From contig NW_001799019.1 in NCBI RefSeq assembly GCF_000165425.1, positions 143,559-207,558 of the forward strand: a stretch of DNA of 64,000 bases, written 5' to 3'. This stretch comes from Paramecium tetraurelia. Its lineage: Eukaryota > Ciliophora > Oligohymenophorea > Peniculida > Parameciidae. A model generated the notes under the pieces. That model did no database searches, was not told where the DNA came from, and saw only the letters and a list, made by a program, of their open reading frames with translations. Made by a program: the position numbers and the translations under genes. Position 1 is the first letter of the stretch. The number at the start of each line of letters is the position of its first letter. Below are positions 53,721-64,000 of this stretch, one piece after another.

Positions 53721-54609
53721 TCCAAATGAATTTAATTTGTTTATGTATTCAAAATCCGAATGCAAATTATAATTAAATAGTTTAAATTAATTTATTTTTC
53801 ATCCTTTCAATGTAAAATAATAATCCTAAGCTATTTATATATCATTCTTAGTCTTTTAAACTCAGTTATAAAATATTTATAATCATACTTCAATTTTATC
53901 TCCAACATTACTTCACAACTCTTCCTTAAAAAATGTATTTTATATTTTATCTTTGAAACCTTTAAATTATGATGCTTTTAATTGCTCGTTTATTGATTCT
54001 CGATAAGGTTTATTTAACTTTGAATTTAGATTGTCAATTATATTTATTTAAAGAATATTAACTTCATTTAATTAGAGATACAATCTGTAGTTATTATTTG
54101 TTTGTGTTATAAAAAAGCATATTTTATCTTTCTCATTGAAAAAATATAGGACCAGAAATCAGTTGCCATGGACTTACGTTACTAAGAACCAATTAAGAAT
54201 AATAAGGATATGAGTATTCTCTAATTAAATCTCATTGTTCCCATATTTAATTAATGGCCATCGATGCATAATCTTTGTAAGGCAATTTGAATGAAACAAA
54301 CTCGCAAATATTCAATTTGATTACCAAAATCTGAAAAGGTTATTTCTTCACTTTTATTAGAAATACAAGAAAAATATTATTTTAAAGATGTTTCGAAATA
54401 TTAAATATATCCCATTTAAGGATAAATCCTTTTGAGTTTTCATCAGTGTGAGTAAATCATTTTGATTTTGTGAATCCTAATCAATATGTCATTGGAGCAA
54501 AGCATGTTCATATTCGGTTGCTATAAGTTTACGAAAATAAGAACTTAATTGAAATTAATTTTATTTGATTTAAATATAACAATTTTATATATATTATATA
54601 ACATTGTGA
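53721..54609. other. Region with only ambiguous frames
   Basis: AT-rich. A minus-strand frame at 53807-54136 codes for 109 residues beginning MRKIKYAFLQHKQ, basic and helical; it overlaps a plus-strand open frame and neither has a homology cue. From 54215 to 54600 no frame is sustained. I leave both uncalled. Confidence 0.35.
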
Positions 54610-55054
54610 AAAAATACTAAATAAAAGGAAGAGAATCACTCTTAGTCCTGATTGAACAGACAGAAATTAATATAAAGGAAACCAATTTATAAGATTGCAG
54701 AATAAGACAATGCATTTATAATGCTGCGATTAGGCAACTAAAGGAATCCTTAATTAGATATGGTTACAGATGTTCCTAGCATAATCAAAAATATGATTAG
54801 AATTAATTAAGAGAAAAAGAATTAGAAAGAATGAATATGTTTTATTTATTGTATTGAATATATATATCAATAGATATGATGATGATTGTTTCATTAATTT
54901 AAGTGATAAAGAAATTGATTAATTTTTTGTAACTAGGGATTAAGATATCAAAAGAGCTTATAATTTGAAAATATTGAGCATGTTTTATATTGTAGACTTA
55001 ATGCATTCTTACTCTTATGAATTGCAAGTGGCTTATGTTCTAAAATATACTTGA
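54610..55054 (+). CDS. Fragment of an unassigned gene, start not found
   Basis: An open frame from about 54610 reads like real protein (RESLLVLIEQTEINIKE; IRQLKESLIRYGYRCSQ; REKELERMNMFYLL). A 23-nt intron near 54850 joins it to DDDCFINLSDKEIDQFF and on to a TGA at 55052-55054. There is no convincing ATG at the 5' end; an upstream exon may lie in 54200-54600. It could be the 5' part of the RNA-binding gene that follows if the TGA lies in an intron, or a separate small gene. Confidence 0.42.
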
Positions 55055-55077
55055 ATTCCATTTTTAAAACAATTAAA

Positions 55078-56258
55078 ATGTGTAGAGATGATATGAATAA
55101 TACAAATAATATTATTTTAACCGAATTTATTAATGAGTTTCTAAGAGATGTCTAAGCAAATAGAGGACATGACTAATTTTCTTGTATGAATCCATAATAA
55201 CCTTTTAGTTAGAATAGAGCGATGAAAGCTTAGTAAATACATCTCCTACGAATCGCGAATAAATAAATCTTATCATCAATGATCACAAAGTGAAATAGAG
55301 AGTTAATACAATGTTGAAACAGAAGGTAATTTATGTAAACCTAAAATTAGAGTAGACAATATCCGCATTAATATTTAACTGTGGAATTATCAAGTGAAGA
55401 CAATTATGAAATTGAGCTGGATTAAGAAGATATTAAATAAGTAACGAAATTTTTATATTCAAATTATAGGTTTGTGAAAATTTTGGAGAAGTCAAATAAG
55501 TCTACACCAAACTAAATGGAGCAATAATAATTAAGTTCAATTCACTTTTTGATGCTTTTATTGTTTATAAGCTTTTAAACAAACATTAAATAAAAGAGTT
55601 GGATGTCACTATCAAAATTGAATTTACTACCTAGTAGGATCTGTTGGAAATCATGGAGATCCAGGACTCTAATTAATAAAAATTTACATGTCGCTATGAT
55701 GTTTAAATTGATAATGATAAAGAATTTTAAGTTGCTCGCAAAATCATAGGTAGTTTATTAATCAAGCAATTCTAGGAGCCAAAGGATGCAATATGAAAAA
55801 GATTATTGATTAGTGCTTGATAGATTGTGATACAAAAGAACAAGATCTTGTTAAACTCAGATTAAGAGGAAGAGGTTCAGGGTACAAAGAAGGTCCTGAA
55901 AAAAGAGAATCATAAGAACCTCTTCATTTATGTGTGTCATCCAAACACAATCATTTATTTTTGAGAGTAAAATTAATTGTAACTCGAATAGGCCTGTTAA
56001 TTGGTTGAATAATTACTTTTAAAAATCTATGAGGAATATAAAATATTTGGGCTAAATAAGGGACGCAAATAAACACATTACAACATTAGAAGGGTTCACT
56101 AATCAATAAAACCTTAAATAAAAACCAACTTTATGCCTGAATTACCAAACTTTAATTTCTCAAATGTATTATCATATTTTAGCTTTTAGAATTAATTTGT
56201 TGATTTTAACAATGAAAACATAATGGCATATTCCAACATACCTAATTAATTAATATGA
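55078..56258 (+). CDS. RRM and KH domain RNA-binding protein
   Basis: The N-terminal ~90 residues are polar and their splicing to the rest is uncertain around 55300. An RRM-like segment follows (QVCENFGEVKQVYTKLNGAI then IIIKFNSLFDAFIVYKLL), then a KH domain of the long STAR/splicing-factor-1 type: FQVARKIIGAKGCNMKKIID, VKLRLRGRGSGYKEG and EPLHLCVSS. The GxxG loop reads GAKG. Introns of 29 nt (near 55440), 26 nt (near 55750) and 25 nt (near 55970) restore the frame; the last opens ACQLVEQLLLKIYEEY, the expected helix after KH. The likely role is in mRNA processing or stability. RRM plus single KH is an unusual order. Confidence 0.75.
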
Positions 56259-57025
56259 TGAATTCATATATCATATTTATAATTAATAAATTGTAATTTG
56301 TATTTCTCAAATGGATTAACATCTTCAGAAGCAACAAGAATTAATACTATTCACAATTATCGAATATCCTATGTCTAAATTTCTTAATTCAGAATATTTT
56401 ATATACTTATTGATTGATGAAAATTTTCTACTTTTGATTATCCTTACCTTCACATTTTATTAATACAATAATTAAATAAAGACATGAGGGTTTCTTTCAT
56501 TTGAAAATTTCATTTAAGAACGCAATATTCTAATAGGTCTCTAGCATCAGAGAAGATTTTAGTATTGCATGATAATTTGATGAATTAAGGAGAATCAAAG
56601 ACTAAATATTCTAAAAAAATAGAGGCTGAACACATTCAACCAATACTATCAATACTCTAAGATTATTCATTTCTTTTTAATTGAGCTTTATGTTGGAAGA
56701 ATTATATTAGAATTGCAGTGATGATTTTAGAACAGTATTTTTTGTCAAGGTAGTCAATAATTACAAAAAGCTGTTCTTGTAGTTTTGTTATATTTAGAAA
56801 CTTTCTCATTAAATAGAAGGAAATCTATAAAGAAAGGCAAAGAAATCTTTATAAATTATTAATTTGAAAACAAAACCAATTCACAACTATCAATTAATAT
56901 CTAAGACTATTTCTACAGGAATTTAGAATATTTATATTTTGTTATTGGAAATTAAATTCTTCTTGGTCATCAAAACACAGATTAAATAGCAATAAAAAAT
57001 TGAGAGAAGTATTTGATTATGTTAT
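56259..57025. other. Region without a supported gene
   Basis: AT-rich spacer up to the left palindrome arm. Several plus-strand stretches of 30-60 codons are open but lack starts, consistent intron signals or recognisable motifs. Confidence 0.45.
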
Positions 57026-57086
57026 ATATTAATAAATATAATGTATAGGTATATGTATATGTATATATATAGATAGTATTGATTTA

Positions 57087-57123
57087 TATGTATGTATATA
57101 TATATATATATATGTGTGTGTGG
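57087..57123. repeat. TA/TG microsatellite, left arm
   Basis: A TA-dinucleotide run followed by TG repeats, about 50 bp past the carrier stop codon; mirrored at 61245-61281 in the other arm. Equal length in both arms is unusual for such a sequence and argues for very recent copying or an artefact. Confidence 0.85.
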
Positions 57124-57170
57124 GTAATATATATTGTTATATTGTATATTGAATGTACAATAATAATTGA

Positions 57171-58165
57171 TCATTCACCTCCTGATGATTTGGATCCTGG
57201 GGCAACAAATTATTAGATTTCATCATAGAGGACTAAGACAAGTGATGCACCGATTCCTCTGAAGAAATTTGAAAGGGCTCCTTTGAAGAAGGCTTTGGTT
57301 CCTTCATTCTTAGCAATTTTGACTGCACAATCAAGTGTATTTTTATAAAGAACATCTGCTCTTCCTATAAAATAGATAAATATTTATTATTACCAGATTG
57401 CATCATCATTCTTCTTCTGATTGTATCTAATGGATAAGAAATAACACCAGCTGTTCCTGTAATGAATTAGGCAACAATGAATTTGGCTAAAATGTTACCC
57501 CATCATTGGATGTTTAAAGATTGTTTCCCTTTGCTGTGTCATATGTACCAAAATAGACTCCTCTATATACCACAATTCCTAAAACTGAAACTCCAAATCC
57601 TCTATACAATCCGATGAATCCATCTGATTTATATACTTTACTCAAACAATCTGATAAGCCAGCGAATTGTCTCTCAGACTTCTTACCAATATCTGCAGCT
57701 AATCTTGTTCTTGCAAAATCGAGTGGATAAACAACCATCAAAGATGTTGCACCGGCTGCACCACCTGAAGCCATATTTCCTAAGAAAAAGAGGAATTTCT
57801 CCTTCTTTGGGTCTTAATAATATTGAAATAATAAATACCAAATGGACAGAGAAGCTTCTTGTAGGCATCTTTGAAGGCAAAGTTCAATGCTTAAGTTGGG
57901 AAATATCTGATGACATTGGCCAAATTACCTCTCCATAAAGCTGATAAACCCTTTTATTTTTGATTAAATAATATACTTCTTCCTTTGGGACTCTGATGAA
58001 GCAATCAACAATACCATTGTATTTCTTGGCACCTCCTTCTTAAATTTTTTTATTTGCATCTTAGGTTTAGAGTAACAATTTGACTCTTTCAATTGGAGCA
58101 ACAGCAGTCTTTGAAACAGCAGCAGAAACACCACCAATCAAGAAATCTCTCAAGAAATCAGCCAT
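57171..58165 (-). pseudogene. ADP/ATP carrier copy with two +1 frameshifts
   Basis: Mitochondrial inner-membrane carrier identical to the copy at 60205-61197 except for two single-base insertions in homopolymers (extra T near 57525, extra C near 57500). They lie between the second and third carrier repeats and together shift the frame by two; translation would proceed through out-of-frame residues and stop at a TGA next to the codons that should encode the RRRMMM signature. The product would lack the last third of the protein. Start, all three introns (26, 26 and 29 nt) and both flanks are intact. Because all other sites match the sister copy, a base-calling or assembly error is as likely as true inactivation. 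Confidence 0.8.
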
Positions 58166-58357
58166 TTATATGAAAAAAATAAATCTTTTTGAATTTTTGG
58201 AACAAATTTGTGCTTATATACATCACAAATAAATATATATTATATAATATTCTTTTATTACCTTCTATTTTATTACACTATTTCTAATAATTTTTATTAA
58301 AACCTTGAAAAAAAGCTATTTTCCTTTTCCATCCTTCTTACATTTTATTTATATTCA

Positions 58358-60012
58358 ATGCTAACATAGTTTTTCACCCAAATGTCACTTGAATCCTGTT
58401 ACATCCTTAAAATGAAATAATTAAAATTTTGGTTCATAATCATTATTAGTAGTTTTTCCGACTAAAAGTAGGAGAGAAATTGGGATGTAGCAATTAGCAT
58501 ATTGTTTTCTAAAGAAGGATGATGTTTTTAAAATAATACATAATTTATTATCTTTTTGGAATGATAAGAGTTTATTCTAAATTTTATTTCCAGGATTGTG
58601 ATTCTGCTCAAATTTCATAAGAACTATACAAATCCTCAATTTGTTTTTAAGAAATTATTAAATATATCAATTAGAGAGTTATTTATACATTTTTCAATCC
58701 ATAGAATTTTCTAAAGTATGTTAGCACAACTTCCTAAAATAATAAAATAGTGTCTTGAAATTACTATTGATAATGAAAACGAATTTTAGAACTCATATAT
58801 GGTAAAATGATATTGATTAGTGATTTTTGCAAATTCTATCTATTGTTTGATGTAAACTATTTTTTATATTACAATTAGAAATTTGGAAATAATTTTCATT
58901 AGGGAATTAAATACTAACTTATAGGTTCAGTTGCCTAATGGGATGTTTATTATTGATTTTATTGCGAAAAAGTTGTATTTTACAAACTTATATTTATCTT
59001 ATATTCTAAATAATGATAGAAGAACTATGAATAGAGATTGAGGGTGCAGTTTATGAGAAATAATTAGCTTAAATCGTAAGGTCTACTTTATACTTCACTT
59101 AACAAGCCTCAGGGAGTTATTTCATTTAGTTGAAAAGAGTAGACTTTGGGTTTTAATTCTGAGAGGCTTCCACATATAGAATGGTTTGATACATGTCTTT
59201 ATTATTGATTATTATTTTGATTTAGTTTAAAATTGATCTCATCAAGTAAATCTGGAAATTAGTCAAGAATCAAATAAATCAATCAGTAAAAGGAAATAGA
59301 ATAAGAATAAGTGATATAAAATTAATTTAAAGAGGTGAAATTCTGAATATAATATGGTTCGAAAGGGCGATAAGAATAACTATTAACATTTTAACATGGC
59401 AACATATAAAAGAAATAAGGTTAGAGAATTTAATAACATTAGAATTATATTATTTTATATATATGCAAAAAATGTGATTTTTATCATCTCTTAACAATAC
59501 AAGATAGCGAAATGTTCAATTTAATGGTTTTAGTTTTTATTCTCTCCTAAGAAAGTTACTTAAAATTTTAGTTCTACCTATAGTAATTATCTCTTCCTAA
59601 ATCTTATTCCAACCAAAATAATTACATATAAATATGATATACTGATGAAATTGATTTTCTGGAATACATTAATGGAATATAAATAAATGAAATTATGAAT
59701 AATATATTTATTTCAATTCTACGAAACCTAGTTTATATTAGATGTAAGAGTTAACAATTTTCAAACGTATTTCATGAAATAATTTATGTGAAAGAATGAT
59801 TTAATAAAATGTTAAATATTCCCATATTAAATGGCTTAAAGGGAGTGTTCTATCAATCATAAAACATACTTATACAATTACAAACTCTTTAGTGAAAGAA
59901 GAATCAAAAATTACAATTATTAATAGTATCAATATGAAAAAATGGTTACATTAATTTAGAATAAAAGGAAATAATCAAAATATGAAAATTATTTAGAATA
60001 GACTTTGGAATA
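58358..60012. other. Unique spacer of the palindrome
   Basis: 1655 bp between the two arms. I see no supported gene, no tRNA and no transposon ends. A somewhat GC-richer island near 59040-59180 has no long frame. It would form the loop if the arms paired. Confidence 0.5.
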
Positions 60013-60204
60013 TGAATATAAATAAAATGTAAGAAGGATGGAAAAGGAAAATAGCTTTTTTTCAAGGTTTTAATAAAAATTATTAGAAATAGTGTAATAA
60101 AATAGAAGGTAATAAAAGAATATTATATAATATATATTTATTTGTGATGTATATAAGCACAAATTTGTTCCAAAAATTCAAAAAGATTTATTTTTTTCAT
60201 ATAA

Positions 60205-61197
60205 ATGGCTGATTTCTTGAGAGATTTCTTGATTGGTGGTGTTTCTGCTGCTGTTTCAAAGACTGCTGTTGCTCCAATTGAAAGAGTCAAATTGTTACTC
60301 TAAACCTAAGATGCAAATAAAAAAATTTAAGAAGGAGGTGCCAAGAAATACAATGGTATTGTTGATTGCTTCATCAGAGTCCCAAAGGAAGAAGTATATT
60401 ATTTAATCAAAAATAAAAGGGTTTATCAGCTTTATGGAGAGGTAATTTGGCCAATGTCATCAGATATTTCCCAACTTAAGCATTGAACTTTGCCTTCAAA
60501 GATGCCTACAAGAAGCTTCTCTGTCCATTTGGTATTTATTATTTCAATATTATTAAGACCCAAAGAAGGAGAAATTCCTCTTTTTCTTAGGAAATATGGC
60601 TTCAGGTGGTGCAGCCGGTGCAACATCTTTGATGGTTGTTTATCCACTCGATTTTGCAAGAACAAGATTAGCTGCAGATATTGGTAAGAAGTCTGAGAGA
60701 CAATTCGCTGGCTTATCAGATTGTTTGAGTAAAGTATATAAATCAGATGGATTCATCGGATTGTATAGAGGATTTGGAGTTTCAGTTTTAGGAATTGTGG
60801 TATATAGAGGAGTCTATTTTGGTACATATGACACAGCAAAGGGAACAATCTTTAAACATCCAATGATGGGTAACATTTTAGCCAAATTCATTGTTGCCTA
60901 ATTCATTACAGGAACAGCTGGTGTTATTTCTTATCCATTAGATACAATCAGAAGAAGAATGATGATGCAATCTGGTAATAATAAATATTTATCTATTTTA
61001 TAGGAAGAGCAGATGTTCTTTATAAAAATACACTTGATTGTGCAGTCAAAATTGCTAAGAATGAAGGAACCAAAGCCTTCTTCAAAGGAGCCCTTTCAAA
61101 TTTCTTCAGAGGAATCGGTGCATCACTTGTCTTAGTCCTCTATGATGAAATCTAATAATTTGTTGCCCCAGGATCCAAATCATCAGGAGGTGAATGA
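60205..61197 (+). CDS. Mitochondrial ADP/ATP carrier (intact copy)
   Basis: Exchanges ADP for ATP across the inner mitochondrial membrane. 303 residues, the normal family length, with introns of 26, 26 and 29 nt. N-terminus [20 protein letters not shown]. Three mitochondrial-carrier repeats each with a Px[DE]xx[KR] motif: PIERVK, PLDFAR and PLDTIR. The ADP/ATP-carrier signature RRRMMM follows the third motif directly (IRRRMMMQS). Other family landmarks include [20 protein letters not shown] and [20 protein letters not shown]. The C-terminus is [10 protein letters not shown]. The gene sits wholly inside the palindrome arm, so it shares promoter sequence with its damaged sister. Confidence 0.96.
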
Positions 61198-61244
61198 TCA
61201 ATTATTATTGTACATTCAATATACAATATAACAATATATATTAC

Positions 61245-61281
61245 CCACACACACATATATATATATATATATACATACATA
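61245..61281. repeat. TA/TG microsatellite, right arm
   Basis: Mirror of 57087-57123, about 50 bp beyond the carrier stop. Confidence 0.85.
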
Positions 61282-61342
61282 TAAATCAATACTATCTATA
61301 TATATACATATACATATACCTATACATTATATTTATTAATAT

Positions 61343-61653
61343 TTCGTGTAATCCATTACTTAACAGAATTATGTAAAATTTGATAATTATCCCTTTTTTT
61401 TGAAGCAATTAGTTTCTTCTATTGTCAATTAAATGGTGAAATTTTCTAGAAGTAGATTAATTCTTAAATAAAATTTATTTAATAGGAGAACAGATATAAA
61501 TTTATGAAAAATGATTTATTAAAATCCAACATAATCTTAAAGTATAAATGGATGCAATGTTAAAATTAAATTTGAATTAATAGAAATTTTCATATCCAAA
61601 TAATTGTTGCAATATAAATGAAGTAATAATCATTTTTGAAAATTAAAATATTA
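61343..61653. other. Intergenic region
   Basis: AT-rich spacer between the palindrome and the phosphatase stop; no sustained frame. Confidence 0.5.
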
Positions 61654-62519
61654 TCATTCACCTTTTTATTATTCATTATTTTTCTTAACTGCAGAAACAA
61701 TTTCTTTAGATATTGGAACAGTGAATGGAATAGATATGGGTTACTGAAATGAAAATGCATTTTAATTTGGATTTTTTTGTATTTAAGGGGTAGTAAATTA
61801 GGGCAATTCTTGAGTGGCTTATGATTTTTATTATGGAGGAGATTAAACAATTAATGGGAAGCTAGCAGGAATAGATCGAATGGGAGAATTTAAAGGTTGT
61901 CTTTTTGTATCAGAATAATTATCTAAAACTTAAATGGATGTTCTTTATTTTGAAGGAGTATTAGTAGGTGACATTGCTTACAACTATTATTGTATTTGGA
62001 AATAGGGAGTTATTGACTCTGTTAAGACTGAAGTAATTCTACCATACAAGTTTTGCTCATATAATAAAAGTTATTTAATGAAACCTGGATTAGGAGAAGC
62101 TATGGGTCTCTAATATTTAACATAGATTAAGGCTTATTCTAGATTAAGGTTTCTTTTTTTCATCAAATAGGAGACAACAATAGCTGTTGATCTTGATTTG
62201 CCAGCATGACAATGGACTAAAACATTAGTGTATTGTCTAGACGATTCTAAGTACGCATGAGCTTGTTCAAAAAGTGGAGTCATATCAAAAAGAGGAGTGT
62301 CATGGCAATCTAATATTAGATTGTTGATCTCTGGACCGTATTAAATTTCTTTAGTTAAAATGAAGGATTACTAAATTCAGAACAAACTGAGAGAACGCAT
62401 GTAATATTGTGTTAATTTAGTGCATTCATATTCGTTGCAGTAATGATGGAACCTTGAAAAAGTCCTCCCCTTTTTTCGACTGGTTCTATGATGAAGGAAA
62501 TATCGTAATTGTTAATCAT
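61654..62519 (-). CDS. Dual-specificity protein phosphatase
   Basis: 280 residues, with one 23-nt intron near 62360; codons sum exactly to three. The catalytic signature VLVHCHAGKSRSTAIVVSYL contains the HCxxGxxRS loop with nucleophilic Cys and Arg, and the general-acid region is LILDCHDTPLFDM. After the core come LEQALIYVKYQRPIASPNPG (typical of MKP-like DSPs) and then a ~100-residue Gln/Pro/Ser-rich tail. The N-terminus FIIEPVEKRGGLFQGS is the usual start of the fold. No kinase-interaction domain is present, so it resembles small atypical DSPs. Substrate unknown; a MAP kinase is possible. Confidence 0.92.
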
Positions 62520-63020
62520 AATAATAAATTATAAATAATAAAGAATTCGATTGAAATTTCTGTATAATTCAGATTTATGTTATACATATAGTCTACGTCT
62601 TATCATTCAACTGCTTCTTCCAACATGACTTCAAAAAAGTTAGGCTTATTTGTAGAATGCAAATCAATTTTTAATTTACTTTTTCAATAAAGTATAATCA
62701 TTTAACTAATCTTATATTCATGAATAGTTTATAGCATCTATGAGTAGTAAATCTTTTTATTGATTCAAAATTAGATTCTAAACTTAGTAGCGATTATTAA
62801 GTGAACTTGATTCTATACCAAAATCCAATTAAATACAAATAGTCTAATCCAAATCTTTTTGATACTAAATACTCTAATTATGTATAACTTAATTTTGATA
62901 TGTTAATACTGATGTATGCACTATTATATTTAAAATGTTTATCAACTATTTTAGGCTGTTCTTTTTTTTAAATCTTAGAACTATGGAGATTGTATCACTA
63001 ATTGACTTACTGTAATTTTA
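62520..63020. other. Region without a supported gene
   Basis: AT-rich. A plus-strand frame begins MTSKKLGLFVECKSIF near 62623 but ends after ~30 codons. It may include 3' exons of the gene on its right. Confidence 0.4.
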
Positions 63021-64000
63021 TCATATAAGATATTGGGATTTCTTTATATTTCGAAGTATATTAAGATTAAAATATTATGATCTCATTTAATAAACTATAA
63101 TATTTAGATATTGGGATAAGTACTTGATTGATTATTACCAAAATTAGGAACTCTTCAAAATTGGCAAGAGATGTTTGAATTTAACAATAATCTAATAAAG
63201 ACTACTTGACTAAGTTAAAATGAAAATTTCAAATTAATACTTAACATTTGAAGCATAATTCTAATTTTTGTATAGAACCATTTCATCATTCAATGATGTT
63301 GAAATAAATTTGAAATTTACACTCTCAGCCTTTAGTATCTTTATCATATCCAAATATACTTTGTTGTTTATATTTAATATAATCTACCTTTAAATAGTTA
63401 AATTAAAATTATCTCTTGGAATAAATATCCTGTTTCATAACGTTTTGTCGCTTTCTCCAATCTTTAATTTCTATCTCATTTTAAAATATATAATTGCTCA
63501 TTAACATAAACTGAATTGAACAATTTTGTGTAAAATGTTCTCTAATTTGAGAAGTTTTTACTTTTTCTTCAATTTTATTGGGAATTTGGATTGTTTACTA
63601 TTACATTTGTAAAATTATATTTGCTCTTACTCTTAATTGGAATTCTTTCAACGGTTTTTTATGATTAATTGTAATTTAGAAATTTCTTTTTGAAATATGA
63701 TTTCATTTCCGACAAATTTAACAGATTTCTATCCAAGCTTAATTTCTGTTTATAATTCTTCAATTGAATACTTAATTTTGTTTACTTTGCTGAAAGATAG
63801 GAAAACTTTGCTCTCTTCATTCTATGAGAGTAGAATTACCAACTATTTCATTCCTAACCAGGAATTGGGCTTGGTAAGATTTAACAACTAATTAGCCCGT
63901 AATTTTGAATTTTGGCATTGAGGTTCATTTTTATTCTTTTAATACAATCCTTCTTTATCTTCAGAAGTTCATTAGCGTAACAAAGGATTGGAGTTAATCT
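63021..64000 (-). CDS. Unassigned gene, 5' end outside window
   Basis: Open minus-strand frames run from the window edge: a helical, Lys/Gln-rich segment (SKVNKIKYSIEELQTEIK), then LKEFQLRVRANIILQMQQ, then DEMVLYKNQNYASNVKYQF. Short introns near 63650 and 63300 are needed to connect them. The last TGA I can support is at 63021-63023. It looks like a coiled-coil or helical protein; no family recognised. Confidence 0.5.

Larger units (their letters stand above)
57026..58357 (-). repeat. Left arm of a 4.3-kb palindrome
   Basis: This 1332-bp arm is the reverse complement of 60013-61342. By direct comparison of the stretches I checked along its length, the only differences are one extra C (57498-57501, CCCC versus CCC) and one extra T (57524-57526, TTT versus TT). 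The arm contains a complete carrier gene with introns, its 5' and 3' flanks and a TA/TG microsatellite. The inner boundary is sharp at TATATTCA; the outer one ends in ATATTAATAAAT. Confidence 0.92.
60013..61342 (+). repeat. Right arm of the palindrome
   Basis: 1330-bp inverted copy of 57026-58357, with the intact carrier gene. The 2-bp length difference is fully explained by the two homopolymer insertions in the left arm. Confidence 0.92.

Noticed and set aside
53567-54211. Long plus-strand continuation of the gene at 52567
   Set aside because: A 26-nt intron just before it gives an earlier stop and exact codon count; the continuation has an implausible Leu/Asn/Phe mix.
59340-59370. A GGTTCGA-like T-loop as a possible tRNA
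   Set aside because: No acceptor or anticodon stem could be paired around it.
61194-61376. ORF rich in Ile/Tyr/His after the carrier gene
   Set aside because: Created by the TA/TG microsatellite; mirrored in the other arm and without start context.

Overview
The window looks like macronuclear DNA of a ciliate, most likely Paramecium. The sequence is very AT-rich. Long frames stay open only if TAA and TAG are read as glutamine, so TGA is the sole stop. Genes are interrupted by introns of about 20-46 nt with GT...AG ends, most of them 22-29 nt. For most genes spliced by hand, the exons add up to an exact multiple of three with the expected protein motifs. Spacing is tight: divergent starts 16 and 33 bp apart, and a same-strand stop 7 bp from the next start.

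Layout. 1-6.0 kb: 3' part of a membrane hybrid histidine kinase, a TRAPPC2L-like tethering subunit, a single-pass membrane protein, and an SR-protein kinase whose spacer holds 21 consecutive glutamines encoded almost entirely by TAA. 6-19 kb: a doubtful gene, an ERK7/MAPK15-type kinase, a coiled-coil protein, an unassigned 518-residue protein, a MORN-repeat protein, a SAM plus zinc-knuckle protein and several small unassigned genes, all but the first on the minus strand. 19-29 kb: two long low-complexity proteins (855 aa, basic/glutamine-rich; 1587 aa, acidic and probably secreted) and an unassigned 650-residue protein. 29-35 kb, minus strand: a degenerate kinase with MORN repeats, an EGF/transmembrane/RING-H2 protein, and two unassigned genes. 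35-44.7 kb: one 3216-codon frame joining an anoctamin (TMEM16) to an unassigned helical tail of roughly 1850 residues. 44.8-52.5 kb: a damaged K+ channel, a cGMP-dependent protein kinase, a SNIP1-type FHA protein and a cyclic-nucleotide phosphodiesterase. 52.5-56.3 kb: an unassigned protein and an RRM/KH RNA-binding protein. 57.0-61.3 kb: a 4.3-kb palindrome whose 1.33-kb arms each carry the same ADP/ATP carrier gene, one copy broken by two homopolymer insertions. 61.6-64 kb: a dual-specificity phosphatase and the 3' part of another gene.

Functional links: PKG, PDE and a damaged channel of a class often regulated by cyclic nucleotides lie within 8 kb, and MAPK15, SRPK, histidine kinase and DSP make the window rich in signalling genes. 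I saw no tRNA, rRNA, CRISPR or transposon. No gene identity was confirmed by database search; all rest on motifs read by eye.
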